DNA from: Streptomyces hawaiiensis
GTDB lineage: Bacteria > Actinomycetota > Actinomycetes > Streptomycetales > Streptomycetaceae
NCBI RefSeq assembly: GCF_004803895.1
Contig: NZ_CP021978.1
Coordinates: 7,440,001-7,504,000 of the forward strand
DNA length: 64,000 bases
Direction of reading: 5' to 3'
The first letter of the stretch is position 1. Every line of letters begins with the position of its first letter. The notes beneath the pieces are model-generated. The model was not told the origin of the DNA and searched no databases. It saw only the letters and a program-made list of their open reading frames with translations. Made by a program: the position numbers and the translations under genes. This document shows positions 15,895-24,690 of this stretch, in pieces.

Positions 15895-16946
15895 CGCAGC
15901 AGTCCGAGTCGACCACCAGCACGACCACCCGGGAAGCCGACGAGCCCGCACTCCCGTCACCCCTCGCGCCCCCGCATCCGCCCCTGGCCGAACCCCGCCC
16001 GCTAGCCGAGCGGCGGGTGTGGCCGCGCACCTTCCACGACCGGCTGACCGCGCCGCTCCCGGGCCTGAAGGCCATGGCCCGTTTCGCCAGGGAGGGCGCG
16101 GTGAGACCGGGCCCCGAGGGCCTCGCCGACATCCCCCGGCTGCCCTACGCCCCGGCCCCGCTGCCCCGCGTCGACACCCGCACCGTCGCCGTCACGTGGG
16201 CGGGACACGCCAGTTGGGTGTTGCGCATCGGCGGACTGACCGTCCTCACCGACCCGGTGTGGTCCCGCCGCATCCTCGGCACCCCGGCCCGGATCACCCC
16301 CGTGGGCGTCCCCTGGGAGGACCTGCCGCGCGTCGACGCCGTCGTCATCAGCCACAACCACTACGACCACCTGGACGCCCCCACGCTGCGCCGCCTGCCG
16401 CGCGACACCCCGGTGTTCGCCCCGGCCGGGCTCGCCCGCTGGTTCCACCGCCGCCGCTTCACGCGCGTGACGGAGCTCGACTGGTGGGAGGCGGCCGAAC
16501 TGGACGGCGTGCGCTTCGACTTCGTCCCGTCCCACCACTGGTCCAAGCGCAGCCTCACCGACACCTGCCACAGCCTGTGGGGCGGCTGGGTCCTCACCGA
16601 CCGGGACGGCCGGCGCGTCTACTTCGCGGGTGACACGGGCTACGGCCACTGGTTCTCCCGCATCGGCCGCCGCTACCCCGGCATCGACCTGGCCCTCCTG
16701 CCCATCGGCGCCTACGACCCCCGCTGGTGGCTCCGCGACGTCCACTGCGACCCGGAGGAAGCGGTCCGCGCGGCCCAGGACCTGGGCGCGAGGCGGATGG
16801 CACCCATGCACTGGGCGACGTTCGTCCTGTCGGCGGAACCGGTCATGGAGCCCCTGACGCGCGTGCGGGCGGCATGGAAGAAGGCGGGGCTGCCCCGGGA
16901 AGACCTGTGGGACATGCCGGTCGGCGCCTCACGGGTCCTGCGGTGA
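15891..16946 (+). CDS. MBL-fold metallo-hydrolase, NAPE-PLD/UlaG-like
   Basis: 351 aa. After a Pro-rich N-terminal ~75 residues, the beta-lactamase fold begins at VTWAGHASWVLRIGGLTVLTDP. The metal-binding motif is HNHYDHLD, with further ligands in PSHHWS, FAGDTGYG and MHWATF. This arrangement matches N-acyl-phosphatidylethanolamine phospholipase D-like and UlaG-like hydrolases that cleave phosphodiester or lactone bonds; the substrate is unknown. No signal peptide is visible, so it is cytoplasmic. ATG 15891 overlaps the upstream stop (ATGA). Confidence 0.88.
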   Translation: MTQQSESTTSTTTREADEPALPSPLAPPHPPLAEPRPLAERRVWPRTFHDRLTAPLPGLKAMARFAREGAVRPGPEGLADIPRLPYAPAPLPRVDTRTVAVTWAGHASWVLRIGGLTVLTDPVWSRRILGTPARITPVGVPWEDLPRVDAVVISHNHYDHLDAPTLRRLPRDTPVFAPAGLARWFHRRRFTRVTELDWWEAAELDGVRFDFVPSHHWSKRSLTDTCHSLWGGWVLTDRDGRRVYFAGDTGYGHWFSRIGRRYPGIDLALLPIGAYDPRWWLRDVHCDPEEAVRAAQDLGARRMAPMHWATFVLSAEPVMEPLTRVRAAWKKAGLPREDLWDMPVGASRVLR

Positions 16947-16951
16947 ATCAA

Positions 16952-16996
16952 GGGGCGCGGGGAACGGCGCGACCAGCCGTCCACAGCCCGCGCCCC
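16952..16996. terminator. Bidirectional terminator built from a dispersed repeat
   Basis: GGGGCGCGGG (16952-16961) pairs with CCCGCGCCCC (16987-16996) between two converging genes. The core GGGGCGCGGGGAAC is a streptomycete intergenic repeat, seen again near 36230. Confidence 0.6.
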
Positions 16997-17022
16997 GAGG
17001 ACAACCGTGTGGCGCAACGGCG

Positions 17023-17670
17023 CTACCGCATCCGCCGCACCACACTCGGCACCGCGCTGATCAGCAAGGTCAGCCCGATCACCGCCACCACGCCCTCCCA
17101 CGGCTCGGCGAACAGCGACCCCCCGAGAATCCCGATCAACTGGTAGGTCACGGCCCAGGCCAGACACGCCGGCAGGTTCCCCCGCGAGAACCTCCGCATC
17201 GGCCACTCGGCCAGCAGACAGGCCAGCATCACCGGGATACGCCCCGCCGGCACCAGCCGGGACAGCACCAGCACCGCCACCCCGTGCGCGGCCAGTTTCT
17301 CCTGCGCCTGCTCCAGCCGGTCCTCCGGCGCCCGAGACCGGATCGCCTCCAGCCACCGCGAACCGTTCTTCGACTTCAGCCCGCGCCGCCCCAGCCAGTA
17401 CAGCGCCGCATCGCCCAGGAACGCCGCCAGCGACGCCGTCACGAAGACCATCGCCAGCGAGAACGGCGTCGTCTGATGAACGGCGACCACCGCCGCCGAA
17501 CTCACCAGCGCCCCGGTCGGAATCACCGGCACCAGCGCCCCGGCCAGCACCAGCAGAAAGAGCGTCGGATACCCGATCGCCTGCTGCGTGGACTCCGGAA
17601 CCAGGGACGCCGGTGTGACGGCCGACGCCGCGAGCAGGGGCGCGAGCGCCAGGGGCGCGGACCAGCTCAC
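17023..17670 (-). CDS. DedA/VTT-family membrane protein
   Basis: 215 aa with about five hydrophobic segments. Family landmarks are FLGDAALYWLGRRG, the SRLVPAGRIPVMLACL segment with conserved R and P/G-R, and NLPACLAWAVTYQLIGILGG. DedA proteins are linked to lipid flipping and membrane-potential maintenance. The GTG start at 17670 overlaps the stop of the upstream metallo-hydrolase by 4 nt, giving a two-gene operon. Confidence 0.85.
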   Translation of the reverse strand: MSWSAPLALAPLLAASAVTPASLVPESTQQAIGYPTLFLLVLAGALVPVIPTGALVSSAAVVAVHQTTPFSLAMVFVTASLAAFLGDAALYWLGRRGLKSKNGSRWLEAIRSRAPEDRLEQAQEKLAAHGVAVLVLSRLVPAGRIPVMLACLLAEWPMRRFSRGNLPACLAWAVTYQLIGILGGSLFAEPWEGVVAVIGLTLLISAVPSVVRRMR

Positions 17671-18440
17671 CGAGCGACCTTCAGGCGCACGCTCTCCCCG
17701 TGTCCGAGCCGGTGCACCGCCACGGACGGTGCGTGCCGGGCCGCCAGCCGGACGAACTCGTCCCCCGGCGCGTGGAACTCGTGGGGGCGCACGGCGTCCA
17801 TGCCGATCGGCCAGTACGTGCCGTAGTGCACCGGCACCGCACTGTGCGGTGCCAGCCGCTCCAGTGCCCGCGCCGCCCGGCCCGCGTCCAGGTGCCCCTC
17901 GCCCAGGTACGGCCCCCAGCCGCCCACCGGCAGCAACGCCACCTCGACCGGCCCGACCTCCTTGGCCATCTCGTCGAACAACCCGGTGTCCCCGGCGAAG
18001 TAGGTCCGGGCCTCGCCGGCTATGACGTAGCCGAGCGCGGGGGAGCGGTGCGGCCCGAACGGCAGCCGCCGCCCGTCGTGCAGCGCGGGCACGGCCCGTA
18101 CGACGATGTCGCCGACCGGGGTCTCGTCCCCGGGGGCCACCTCGCTCACCCGCAGGTGCGTGAGCCGGCGCAGTCCGGGCACCGCCCGGCGCGCGCCCCG
18201 GGGCACGAGCAGGCGCGTGCCGGGAGCGAGCCGCATCAGCGACGGCACGTGCAGATGGTCGGCGTGCAGATGCGACACCAGCGCCACGTCCGCGTGCGGG
18301 GCGCCCGGGGGCGGCAGGGCTCCGCGCCGGCGGCGCAGGTGCGCGAGCCGGCGTGCGAACAGGGGATCCGTGAGCACGCGCACGTTCGAGTCCTCGACGG
18401 TGCAAGTGGCGTGACCCCACCAGGTGATCTCCACCGGCAC
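17667..18440 (-). CDS. MBL-fold metallo-hydrolase, UlaG-like
   Basis: 257 aa. The fold starts at once (VEITWWGHATCTVEDSNVRVLTDP), with the metal motif SHLHADHLH, then HDGRR, FAGDTGLF and a C-terminal VHYGTYW histidine. It is a shorter cousin of the hydrolase at 15891-16946. GTG 18440 was chosen over an upstream in-frame ATG because AAGGAGG lies 7 nt before it and the conserved fold begins there. It is translationally coupled to the DedA gene, which suggests a membrane-lipid or cell-envelope substrate (inference). Confidence 0.87.
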   Translation of the reverse strand: MPVEITWWGHATCTVEDSNVRVLTDPLFARRLAHLRRRRGALPPPGAPHADVALVSHLHADHLHVPSLMRLAPGTRLLVPRGARRAVPGLRRLTHLRVSEVAPGDETPVGDIVVRAVPALHDGRRLPFGPHRSPALGYVIAGEARTYFAGDTGLFDEMAKEVGPVEVALLPVGGWGPYLGEGHLDAGRAARALERLAPHSAVPVHYGTYWPIGMDAVRPHEFHAPGDEFVRLAARHAPSVAVHRLGHGESVRLKVAR

Positions 18441-18522
18441 TTCTTTGCCTCCTTCGCGCGACTCCCCGAAGCCTACGTGCAGGAGTAGGGTCGGCGGCGA
18501 AACCGGAGGTGAGGGGGACGCC

Positions 18523-18924
18523 ATGGTGCCGGTGCGGGTCACGGCGATCGCGAGTCTGACGCCGCTGGAGGAGCTGGACGACGATCCGTTCCTGGTCGAC
18601 TCCCGCAGTCAGCACGCGATGTGCGCCCGCTGGGCCGCCGAGCGGGGCTACGTGGTCAGCCGGGAGTTACTGGTCCGGGGACTGCGGCCCGACCACGGCG
18701 CGCTGTGGGACGGCGTCCGGCCCGGCCTCGACCTGTTCGTCGCCCCCAGCCTGCGGGTACTGCGGAGCGCGCTCGCCTCCGTCGAGGAATTCACCGCCGA
18801 GTGCGCCCGGCGCGGTGTACGCGTCGAGACGGTGGGGCATGCGGAACCGGCGTACGACGCGGCGATGAAGGCGTGCGTGCACCGGCGGCTGTCGATGCCG
18901 ACGGCCGGCTACGACGGGCGCTGA
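18523..18924 (+). CDS. Small resolvase-like protein with a TTA codon
   Basis: 133 aa. The pattern SRSQHAMCARWAAERGYVV ... GLDLFVAPSLRVLRSALASVEEFTAECARRGVRVETV resembles the N-terminal catalytic domain of serine resolvases (Q-x3-C-x2-WA-x2-RGY, then an LD-LxV-x2-L-x-R-like helix and a final beta strand). There is no DNA-binding domain and the N-terminal catalytic Ser context is not convincing, so recombinase activity is doubtful. The Leu at residue 49 is encoded by TTA (18667-18669), placing it under bldA control. GGAGGTGAGGGG precedes ATG 18523. Confidence 0.7.
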   Translation: MVPVRVTAIASLTPLEELDDDPFLVDSRSQHAMCARWAAERGYVVSRELLVRGLRPDHGALWDGVRPGLDLFVAPSLRVLRSALASVEEFTAECARRGVRVETVGHAEPAYDAAMKACVHRRLSMPTAGYDGR

Positions 18925-18983
18925 CGTCCCTTCCGGGGAGCGCGGCCCGGGGACGAAGAGGCACGACCGGGCGTTGAGACACT

Positions 18984-21110
18984 GTGGGGGAGGACCCGCG
19001 ACGGCTGCGGGCCAGGGACGTGAGGTGGCTGGGCGTGCGGGGCGTGCGGTGGCGGCGGGTCGCCAGTCAGGTGGGGCGGAGCGTCGCCGTGTGGGCGGTC
19101 TCCACCGTCACCATGCTCGTGCTCGCCGGGATCCTCCCGGACTTCCGGCTCCGCTCGGAGAACGGCGACAGCGCCACCGACATCACCGTCACGGCGGCCT
19201 TCGGCGCCGGCGCCTTCGGTCTGCTGTCGGCCGTGGTGTGGCCGCTGCTCGTCCGGCTCCTGCTCCTCGTACCGGCGCTCGTGCTCGGGCTGCTGGTGTT
19301 CTTCCTCAACGGCGCGCTGCTGCTGCTCGCCCTGAACCTCAACCCGGCCGAGCGTGGCGCCGCCGCGCCGGAGACCGCCGTCGTGGTCGCCGCCGTGATG
19401 TCCGCCGTGGCGTCCGCGACCGGCGCCGCCCTGGCCGTGCGGGACGACGACGCCTACCGCCGCAGGCTGTACCGCCTCTCCGACCGCCGCCGCCGGTCCG
19501 GACCGCCCGCCCCCGCCGGCCCCGGCACGGTCTTCCTGCAGCTCGACGGCGTCGGCCACGACACCCTGCTCGACGCGGTCGGCAAGGGCCTGATGCCCAC
19601 CGTCGCCCGCTGGCTCGACATAGGCGACGGCCGCCGTCCCACCCACCGGCTCACCCCCTGGCGCACCGACTGGTCCAGCCAGACCGGCGCCAGCCAGCTC
19701 GGCATCCTGCACGGCAGCAACCACGACGTCCCCGCTTTCCGCTGGTACGAGAAGGACACCCGTGAAGTGGTCGTCTGCAACCGCCCGACCAGCGCGGCCG
19801 AACTCCAGCGCCGCGCCGTCGAGTACGCGGGGCACGGCGGGCTGCTCACCGTCGACGGCGCCAGCCGCGGCAACCTCTTCAGCGGCGGCGCCGAGCAGCA
19901 GGCCCTCGTGCTGTCCATCGCCGCCCGCCGCCGCAGCCGGGAGAACCGCTCCCGCGCGGGCTACTTCGCCTACTTCTCCGACCCGGCCAACGCCGTGCGC
20001 ACGGCGCTCTCCTTCATCGCCGAGGTGGGCCGGGAGATCGGCCAGTCCACCCGGGCACGCCTGCGCGAGCAACGCCCCCGCGTCGCCCGCGGCGGCCTCT
20101 ACCCACTCGTCCGGGCCTTCGCGACGGTTGTCGAGCGGGACGTCGTCGTCGCCGCGGTGACGGGCGACATGCTCGTCGGCCGCACCGCCGTCTACGCCGA
20201 CCTCGTGGCCTACGACGAGGTCGCCCACCACTCCGGCCCGGCGAGCCGCGACGCGCAGAAGGTCCTCGAAGGCCTCGACCGCTCCCTCGCCCTGATCGAG
20301 AACGTCGCCGAACACGCCCCGCGGCCCTACCGGATCGTCGTGCTGTCCGACCACGGCCAGAGCCCCGGCGAGACCTTCCGCTCCCGCTACGGCCTCACCC
20401 TCGGCGACCTGGTGCGGGCCGGCTGCGGCATGCCCGTACCGCGCAAGGCCGAGCGCACCCGCAGCGGGGCGGAGGCCCGAGCCGCCGTCCGCGCCGCGCT
20501 GCGCATCCCGGTGGAGGAGACCGGCGAGCAGCACCGCCCCGAGCGCCGCGAGGAGCCGATCGTGCTGGCCTCCGGCAACCTCGGCCTGATCTCCTTCCCG
20601 GACGTCGCGCACCGCATGAGCAAGGAGGAGATCGACGCCCGCCACCCCGCGCTGCTGACGACCCTCGCCAACCACCCCGGCATCGGCTTCCTGCTGGTCC
20701 GCAGCGAGGAGCACGGCGGTGTCGTCCTCGGCGCGTACGGCGCCGAGATCCCGCTGGCCGACCTCGACGACAACCCGGGCCCGCTCGCCGCGTTCGGCCC
20801 GGGCGCCGCCGACGCGGTCCGCCGTACACACTCCTTCCCGCACACCGCCGACATCATGGTCAACTCCTTCCACGACCCGGCCGACGGCGAAGTCCTCGCC
20901 TTCGAGGAGCAGATCGGTTCCCACGGCGGCCTCGGCGGTGCCCAGGGCAGGCCCTTCCTGCTGTCGCCGCTCGGCCTCTCGGCACCGGTCGCCGAGAGCG
21001 AGGAACTCGTGGGCGCCGAGCACGTGCACCGGGTGCTGCGCCGCTGGCTGCGCGAGTCGAACGGACCGCAGGTGCCGCTGGAGGCCACCGAGGAGGAGCG
21101 CGCCGCCTGA
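18984..21110 (+). CDS. Phage-holin-like membrane domain fused to an alkaline-phosphatase-superfamily phosphodiesterase
   Basis: 708 aa. Residues ~35-155 hold four hydrophobic segments of the phage-holin-4-2 type. From about residue 180 a cytoplasmic or surface catalytic domain follows, with FLQLDGVGHDTL (metal Asp), WSSQTGASQLG (nucleophile region), AYDEVAHHSG (D-x3-H), VVLSDHGQS (DH pair) and a late GSHGG. These are landmarks of nucleotide pyrophosphatase/phosphodiesterases and type I phosphodiesterases. The enzyme probably hydrolyses a phosphodiester or sulfate ester at the membrane; the substrate is unknown. GTG 18984 has no good ribosome site, and GTG 19020 is an alternative. Confidence 0.8.
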   Translation: MGEDPRRLRARDVRWLGVRGVRWRRVASQVGRSVAVWAVSTVTMLVLAGILPDFRLRSENGDSATDITVTAAFGAGAFGLLSAVVWPLLVRLLLLVPALVLGLLVFFLNGALLLLALNLNPAERGAAAPETAVVVAAVMSAVASATGAALAVRDDDAYRRRLYRLSDRRRRSGPPAPAGPGTVFLQLDGVGHDTLLDAVGKGLMPTVARWLDIGDGRRPTHRLTPWRTDWSSQTGASQLGILHGSNHDVPAFRWYEKDTREVVVCNRPTSAAELQRRAVEYAGHGGLLTVDGASRGNLFSGGAEQQALVLSIAARRRSRENRSRAGYFAYFSDPANAVRTALSFIAEVGREIGQSTRARLREQRPRVARGGLYPLVRAFATVVERDVVVAAVTGDMLVGRTAVYADLVAYDEVAHHSGPASRDAQKVLEGLDRSLALIENVAEHAPRPYRIVVLSDHGQSPGETFRSRYGLTLGDLVRAGCGMPVPRKAERTRSGAEARAAVRAALRIPVEETGEQHRPERREEPIVLASGNLGLISFPDVAHRMSKEEIDARHPALLTTLANHPGIGFLLVRSEEHGGVVLGAYGAEIPLADLDDNPGPLAAFGPGAADAVRRTHSFPHTADIMVNSFHDPADGEVLAFEEQIGSHGGLGGAQGRPFLLSPLGLSAPVAESEELVGAEHVHRVLRRWLRESNGPQVPLEATEEERAA

Positions 21111-21209
21111 AAATTCGGCTGCACCCGCCGGGCCGTACGCACACACTGTTCGTACCGGGCGCCGCACACCCGCGCGTCCCTCTCGAACACCCCCTGAGGA
21201 GTTGCTGCT

Positions 21210-22271
21210 TTGCAGGCAGCCGTCACCGTCACGCCCGCCCGCATCCCCGACCTGCTGCTCGGTCTGGCCACCGTCCGGCCGGTCTTCATCTGGGGTGCCC
21301 CCGGTATCGGGAAGTCCTCCCTGGTGCGGAACTTCGCCGAGTCGCTGGGCCTGGAGTGCGTGAGCCTGCTGGGCACCCAGCTCGCCCCCGAGGACCTCAT
21401 CGGCGTCCCGCAGATCCGCGACGGCCGCTCGGTGTTCTGCCCGCCGGAGACGATCGCCCGGGACGAGCCGTACTGCCTCTTCCTGGACGAGCTCAACGCG
21501 GCCACGCCGGACGTGCAGAAGGCGTTCTACTCGCTGATCCTGGACCGCCGGATCGGGAACTACGAGCTGCCCAAGGGCTCGATCGTCATCGGCGCCGGGA
21601 ACCGCGCCACCGACAACGCCCTCGCCCGGCCCATCGCCTCCGCGCTCGTCAACCGCCTCGCGCACGTGCACCTGGAGGCCTCCGCGAAGGACTGGCTGAC
21701 CTGGGCCGGGAGCAGCGGCGTCCACCCCTGGATCGTGGACCACCTCACCGACCGGCCCGACCACCTGTGGTCCAAGCCGCCGAAGAGCGAGGAGCCGTTC
21801 TCCACGCCCCGCTCCTGGCACATGCTCTCCGACGCCCTGCACTCCTTCGGCCGGGACCTCGACGAGGAGACCCTGAAGGTCCTCGCGCACGGCACGCTGA
21901 CCCCGGCGCACGCGACCGCCTTCTGCGGCTACGTCAAGATCGTCCGCAGCCGGTACGGCATCGAGGCCATCGTCAAGGGCGACGCCCCCTGGCCGAACCG
22001 GCCGCAGGACCGCGACCTGCTCTACTACCTCGCCGAGTCCTTCCGCGGCCGCCTGGTCAAAGACCTGCCGGCGAGCAAGGAGCACATGTCCGCGAACGGC
22101 CGGCAGACCGCCTACCGCGCCAAGTCCCTGCTGGTGCAGCTCGCCGAGATCTCCGTCGAGGTCGCCCAGACGGTCATCGCCTCCGACAGCGACGGCAACC
22201 CCGTGCTGCCCTCCTGGTTCCTCGTCGAGGCCGCGCGGGACATGCCCCGGCTCGTGGAGGCCCGCCGGTGA
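21210..22271 (+). CDS. MoxR-type AAA+ ATPase
   Basis: 353 aa. Walker A is G29-APGIGK-S36, Walker B is CLFLDELNAA near residue 95, and sensor-type GAGNRATDNA follows. MoxR proteins act as chaperone-like ATPases that activate VWA-domain partners, and the next gene encodes exactly such a partner. The start is TTG 21210, supported by GAGGAG upstream; no better codon in frame precedes the conserved fold. The stop overlaps the next GTG by 4 nt. Confidence 0.87.
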   Translation: MQAAVTVTPARIPDLLLGLATVRPVFIWGAPGIGKSSLVRNFAESLGLECVSLLGTQLAPEDLIGVPQIRDGRSVFCPPETIARDEPYCLFLDELNAATPDVQKAFYSLILDRRIGNYELPKGSIVIGAGNRATDNALARPIASALVNRLAHVHLEASAKDWLTWAGSSGVHPWIVDHLTDRPDHLWSKPPKSEEPFSTPRSWHMLSDALHSFGRDLDEETLKVLAHGTLTPAHATAFCGYVKIVRSRYGIEAIVKGDAPWPNRPQDRDLLYYLAESFRGRLVKDLPASKEHMSANGRQTAYRAKSLLVQLAEISVEVAQTVIASDSDGNPVLPSWFLVEAARDMPRLVEARR

Positions 22272-24061
22272 GCCGGAGCCCCGCCAAGAAGAAGAAGCGG
22301 GACCTCGCCGGCGAGGCCTTCGCCGAGGGGATGCGGCTGATGAAGGCCAACCCCGCCCTCGCGGCAGTGGAGTTCGACGTCTGCCGCCACGAGGAGTGCC
22401 GCTTCGCCCCCCGCGACGGACTCGTGGCCGTCGACTCCGACGGCGATCTGCACGTCCACCCCCAGCGCCTCGCCGAGCCCGCCGCCTGGGCCTGGGCGCT
22501 CGCCCACGCCGTCCTCCACCTCGGCTTCGGGCACGTCCCGGCGGTCAAGGGCGAACGCGTCCAGCCCGACCGCTACGACCTCGCCGCCCGCTGCGTCGTC
22601 GTCAACCGCTTCCTGCTCGGCTTCACCATCGGTGAGACCCCCGAGCACCTGCCCGCCTCCTACCCGGACGGCGACGAGGAGCAGCTCGCCGCCCGCTGGC
22701 GCCGCGATGGACTGCCCGCCGTGTACGAACGCTGCGGCACGGCCGGCGACGAGCCCGACCAGGTGCTGGTGCGGTGGGTGGGCTGGGGCCGGCCGCCCGA
22801 CTGGCAGCTGGCCTTCGCCACCGCCCTGACCCGGACCGTGTCCGCCGCGATGGACATGGCGGGCGGCCGCCGCGACAGCCTCGACGGCGAGGCGCCCCGG
22901 CCGCGCCCCTGGCAGCGGGCCCTGAGCTGGTTCATCTCCTCCTACCCGCTGCTCGGCGGCATCGCGTCCGGCATCAAGCTCGTCGCCGACGCCGAACTCG
23001 CCCGCGCCCACGGCATCGCCATCGCCGCGGTCGACGCCGAGGCGGCCGAGATCTACATCAACCCGCTGCGCGGGTTCGACGACGAGGAGTGGCGGTTCGT
23101 CCTCGCCCACGAGATGCTGCACGCCGCCCTGCGCCACGGCGACCGCTGCGGCACCCGCGACCCGTACCTCTTCAACGTCGCCTGCGACTACGTCGTCAAC
23201 AGCTGGCTGCGAGAGATGCAGGTCGGCGCCATGCCCGAGGGGCTGTTGTACGACCCGGAGCTCGCGGGCCTGTCCGCCGAGGAGGTCTACGACCGCATCA
23301 CCGGCGATCTGCGTCGCAAACGCCGGCCGGCCACCCTGCGCGGCAAGGGTGTCGGGGACATCCTCGGCGGCCCGCTCGGCCCGCCCGGAGACTACGTCGA
23401 CCTCGACGCCTTCTACCGCCGCGGCCTCGCCCAGGGCCTCGACCTGCACCAGCGGCAGGAGCGGGGCTTCCTGCCCGGCGGCCTGGTCGAGGAGATCCGC
23501 GCGCTCAGCCATCCGCCGCTGCCGTGGGACGCCCGACTGGCCCGCTGGTTCGACGAGTTCGTGCCCCGCCCCGAGCCCGTCCGCTCCTACGCCCGCCCCT
23601 CGCGGCGCCAGGCGGCCACCCCCGGCATCCCGCGCGCCGGACGGTACTTCCCGCCCGAGGAGATCGCCCGCTGCACCTTCGGAGTCGTCCTGGACACCTC
23701 CGGCTCCATGAACCGCGTCCTGCTGGGCAAGGCGCTGGGCGCCATCGCGTCCTACGCCGGGGCGCGGGACGTGCCGGCCGCCCGGGTCGTGTTCTGCGAC
23801 GCCGCCCCGCACGACGTCGGCTACCTGCCCGTCACCGAGATCGCCGGCCGGGTCCGCGTCCACGGCCGCGGCGGCACCGTCCTGCAACCCGGCATCGACC
23901 TGCTGCACCGCGCCGACGACTTCCCGCCCGGTGCGCCCGTCCTGATCATCACCGACGGCTGGTGCGACGTCCTGCGGGTGCGGCGCGAGCACGCGTACCT
24001 GATCCCGCGAGGAGCGCGGCTGCCGTTCACCGCCAGAGGGGAGGTCTTTCGCGTGAGTTGA
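22268..24061 (+). CDS. VWA-domain putative metallopeptidase (DUF2201-like), MoxR partner
   Basis: 597 aa. The middle domain has a zincin motif H281-E-M-L-H285 (FVLAHEMLHAALRH), and the C-terminal domain is VWA-like with the MIDAS motif DTSGSM and a later ITDGW. The N-terminal third repeats a related helical pattern (AHAVLHLGFGH), suggesting a second, degenerate metallopeptidase-like unit. It is coupled to the MoxR ATPase by a GTGA overlap, so the two should work as a complex, perhaps inserting a metal or remodelling a target. The pair is widespread in actinobacteria but its substrate is not known. Confidence 0.84.
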   Translation: MSRSPAKKKKRDLAGEAFAEGMRLMKANPALAAVEFDVCRHEECRFAPRDGLVAVDSDGDLHVHPQRLAEPAAWAWALAHAVLHLGFGHVPAVKGERVQPDRYDLAARCVVVNRFLLGFTIGETPEHLPASYPDGDEEQLAARWRRDGLPAVYERCGTAGDEPDQVLVRWVGWGRPPDWQLAFATALTRTVSAAMDMAGGRRDSLDGEAPRPRPWQRALSWFISSYPLLGGIASGIKLVADAELARAHGIAIAAVDAEAAEIYINPLRGFDDEEWRFVLAHEMLHAALRHGDRCGTRDPYLFNVACDYVVNSWLREMQVGAMPEGLLYDPELAGLSAEEVYDRITGDLRRKRRPATLRGKGVGDILGGPLGPPGDYVDLDAFYRRGLAQGLDLHQRQERGFLPGGLVEEIRALSHPPLPWDARLARWFDEFVPRPEPVRSYARPSRRQAATPGIPRAGRYFPPEEIARCTFGVVLDTSGSMNRVLLGKALGAIASYAGARDVPAARVVFCDAAPHDVGYLPVTEIAGRVRVHGRGGTVLQPGIDLLHRADDFPPGAPVLIITDGWCDVLRVRREHAYLIPRGARLPFTARGEVFRVS

Positions 24062-24139
24062 GCCGTAGTGTGATCGGATGGGGGGCACGGGGCCCGGAGA
24101 CGGGCCCGCACGCGAGTCCGTACGCGAAAGGAAGAACTC

Positions 24140-24568
24140 GTGGCTACCACGCGCTCCGCACACACCGTCTGGGAAGGCAACCTGCTCGAGGGCAACGGTG
24201 TCGTCACCTTCGACTCCTCCGGCGCCATCGGCGAGCAGCCGGTCACGTGGGCCTCGCGCGCCCAGGAGGCGAACGGCAAGACCAGCCCCGAGGAGCTGAT
24301 CGCGGCCGCCCACTCCAGCTGCTTCTCCATGGCCTTCTCCAACATCCTCAACAAGGCCGGGACGCCGCCCACCAAGCTCATCACCTCGGCCGACGTCACC
24401 TTCCAGCCCGGTGAGGGCATCACCGGCATCCACCTCACCGTCGAGGGCACCGTCCCCGGCATCGACGAGGAGGCCTTCCAGGCCGCCGCCGACGAGGCCA
24501 AGGTCGGCTGCCCGGTCAGCCAGGCCCTCAAGGCCACGCCCATCACGCTGACCGCCAAGCTCGCCTGA
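24140..24568 (+). CDS. OsmC/Ohr-family peroxiredoxin
   Basis: 142 aa. The two redox cysteines of the family are C61 (AAAHSSCFSMAF) and C124 in VGCPVSQAL. OsmC proteins reduce organic hydroperoxides using a low-molecular-weight thiol or lipoyl partner. The GTG start at 24140 follows AAAGGAAG. A strong hairpin ends the unit. Confidence 0.92.
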   Translation: MATTRSAHTVWEGNLLEGNGVVTFDSSGAIGEQPVTWASRAQEANGKTSPEELIAAAHSSCFSMAFSNILNKAGTPPTKLITSADVTFQPGEGITGIHLTVEGTVPGIDEEAFQAAADEAKVGCPVSQALKATPITLTAKLA

Positions 24569-24581
24569 CCTGCCGCACCCC

Positions 24582-24619
24582 GACGCGCGGGCCCGCCCAC
24601 CAGGGCCGGCCCGCGCGTC
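24582..24619 (+). terminator. Terminator of the OsmC gene
   Basis: GACGCGCGGGCC (24582-24593) pairs perfectly with GGCCCGCGCGTC (24608-24619) just after the stop. There is no T-tract, as is usual in streptomycetes. Confidence 0.7.
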
Positions 24620-24625
24620 GTCGTC

Positions 24626-24650
24626 GGTTCACCACCCCCGGCCGGGGTAT
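24626..24650 (+). promoter_or_regulatory. SigB-type promoter of the CorA-like gene
   Basis: GGTT (24626-24629), a 15-base spacer and GGGTAT (24645-24650) match GNNT-N14-16-GGGTA(T/C) exactly. Transcription would begin near 24657, downstream of the ATG at 24649, which supports the ATG at 24691 as the true start. Confidence 0.55.
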
Positions 24651-24690
24651 GAAACCAGACGCCTCGAACCGCCGGGCCGGAAGGAACGCG

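Noticed and set aside
18909..22085. Minus-strand frame of over 1000 codons
   Set aside because: It is antisense to the phosphodiesterase and MoxR genes, and its Gly/Val/Asp-rich sequence is typical of third-position GC bias.
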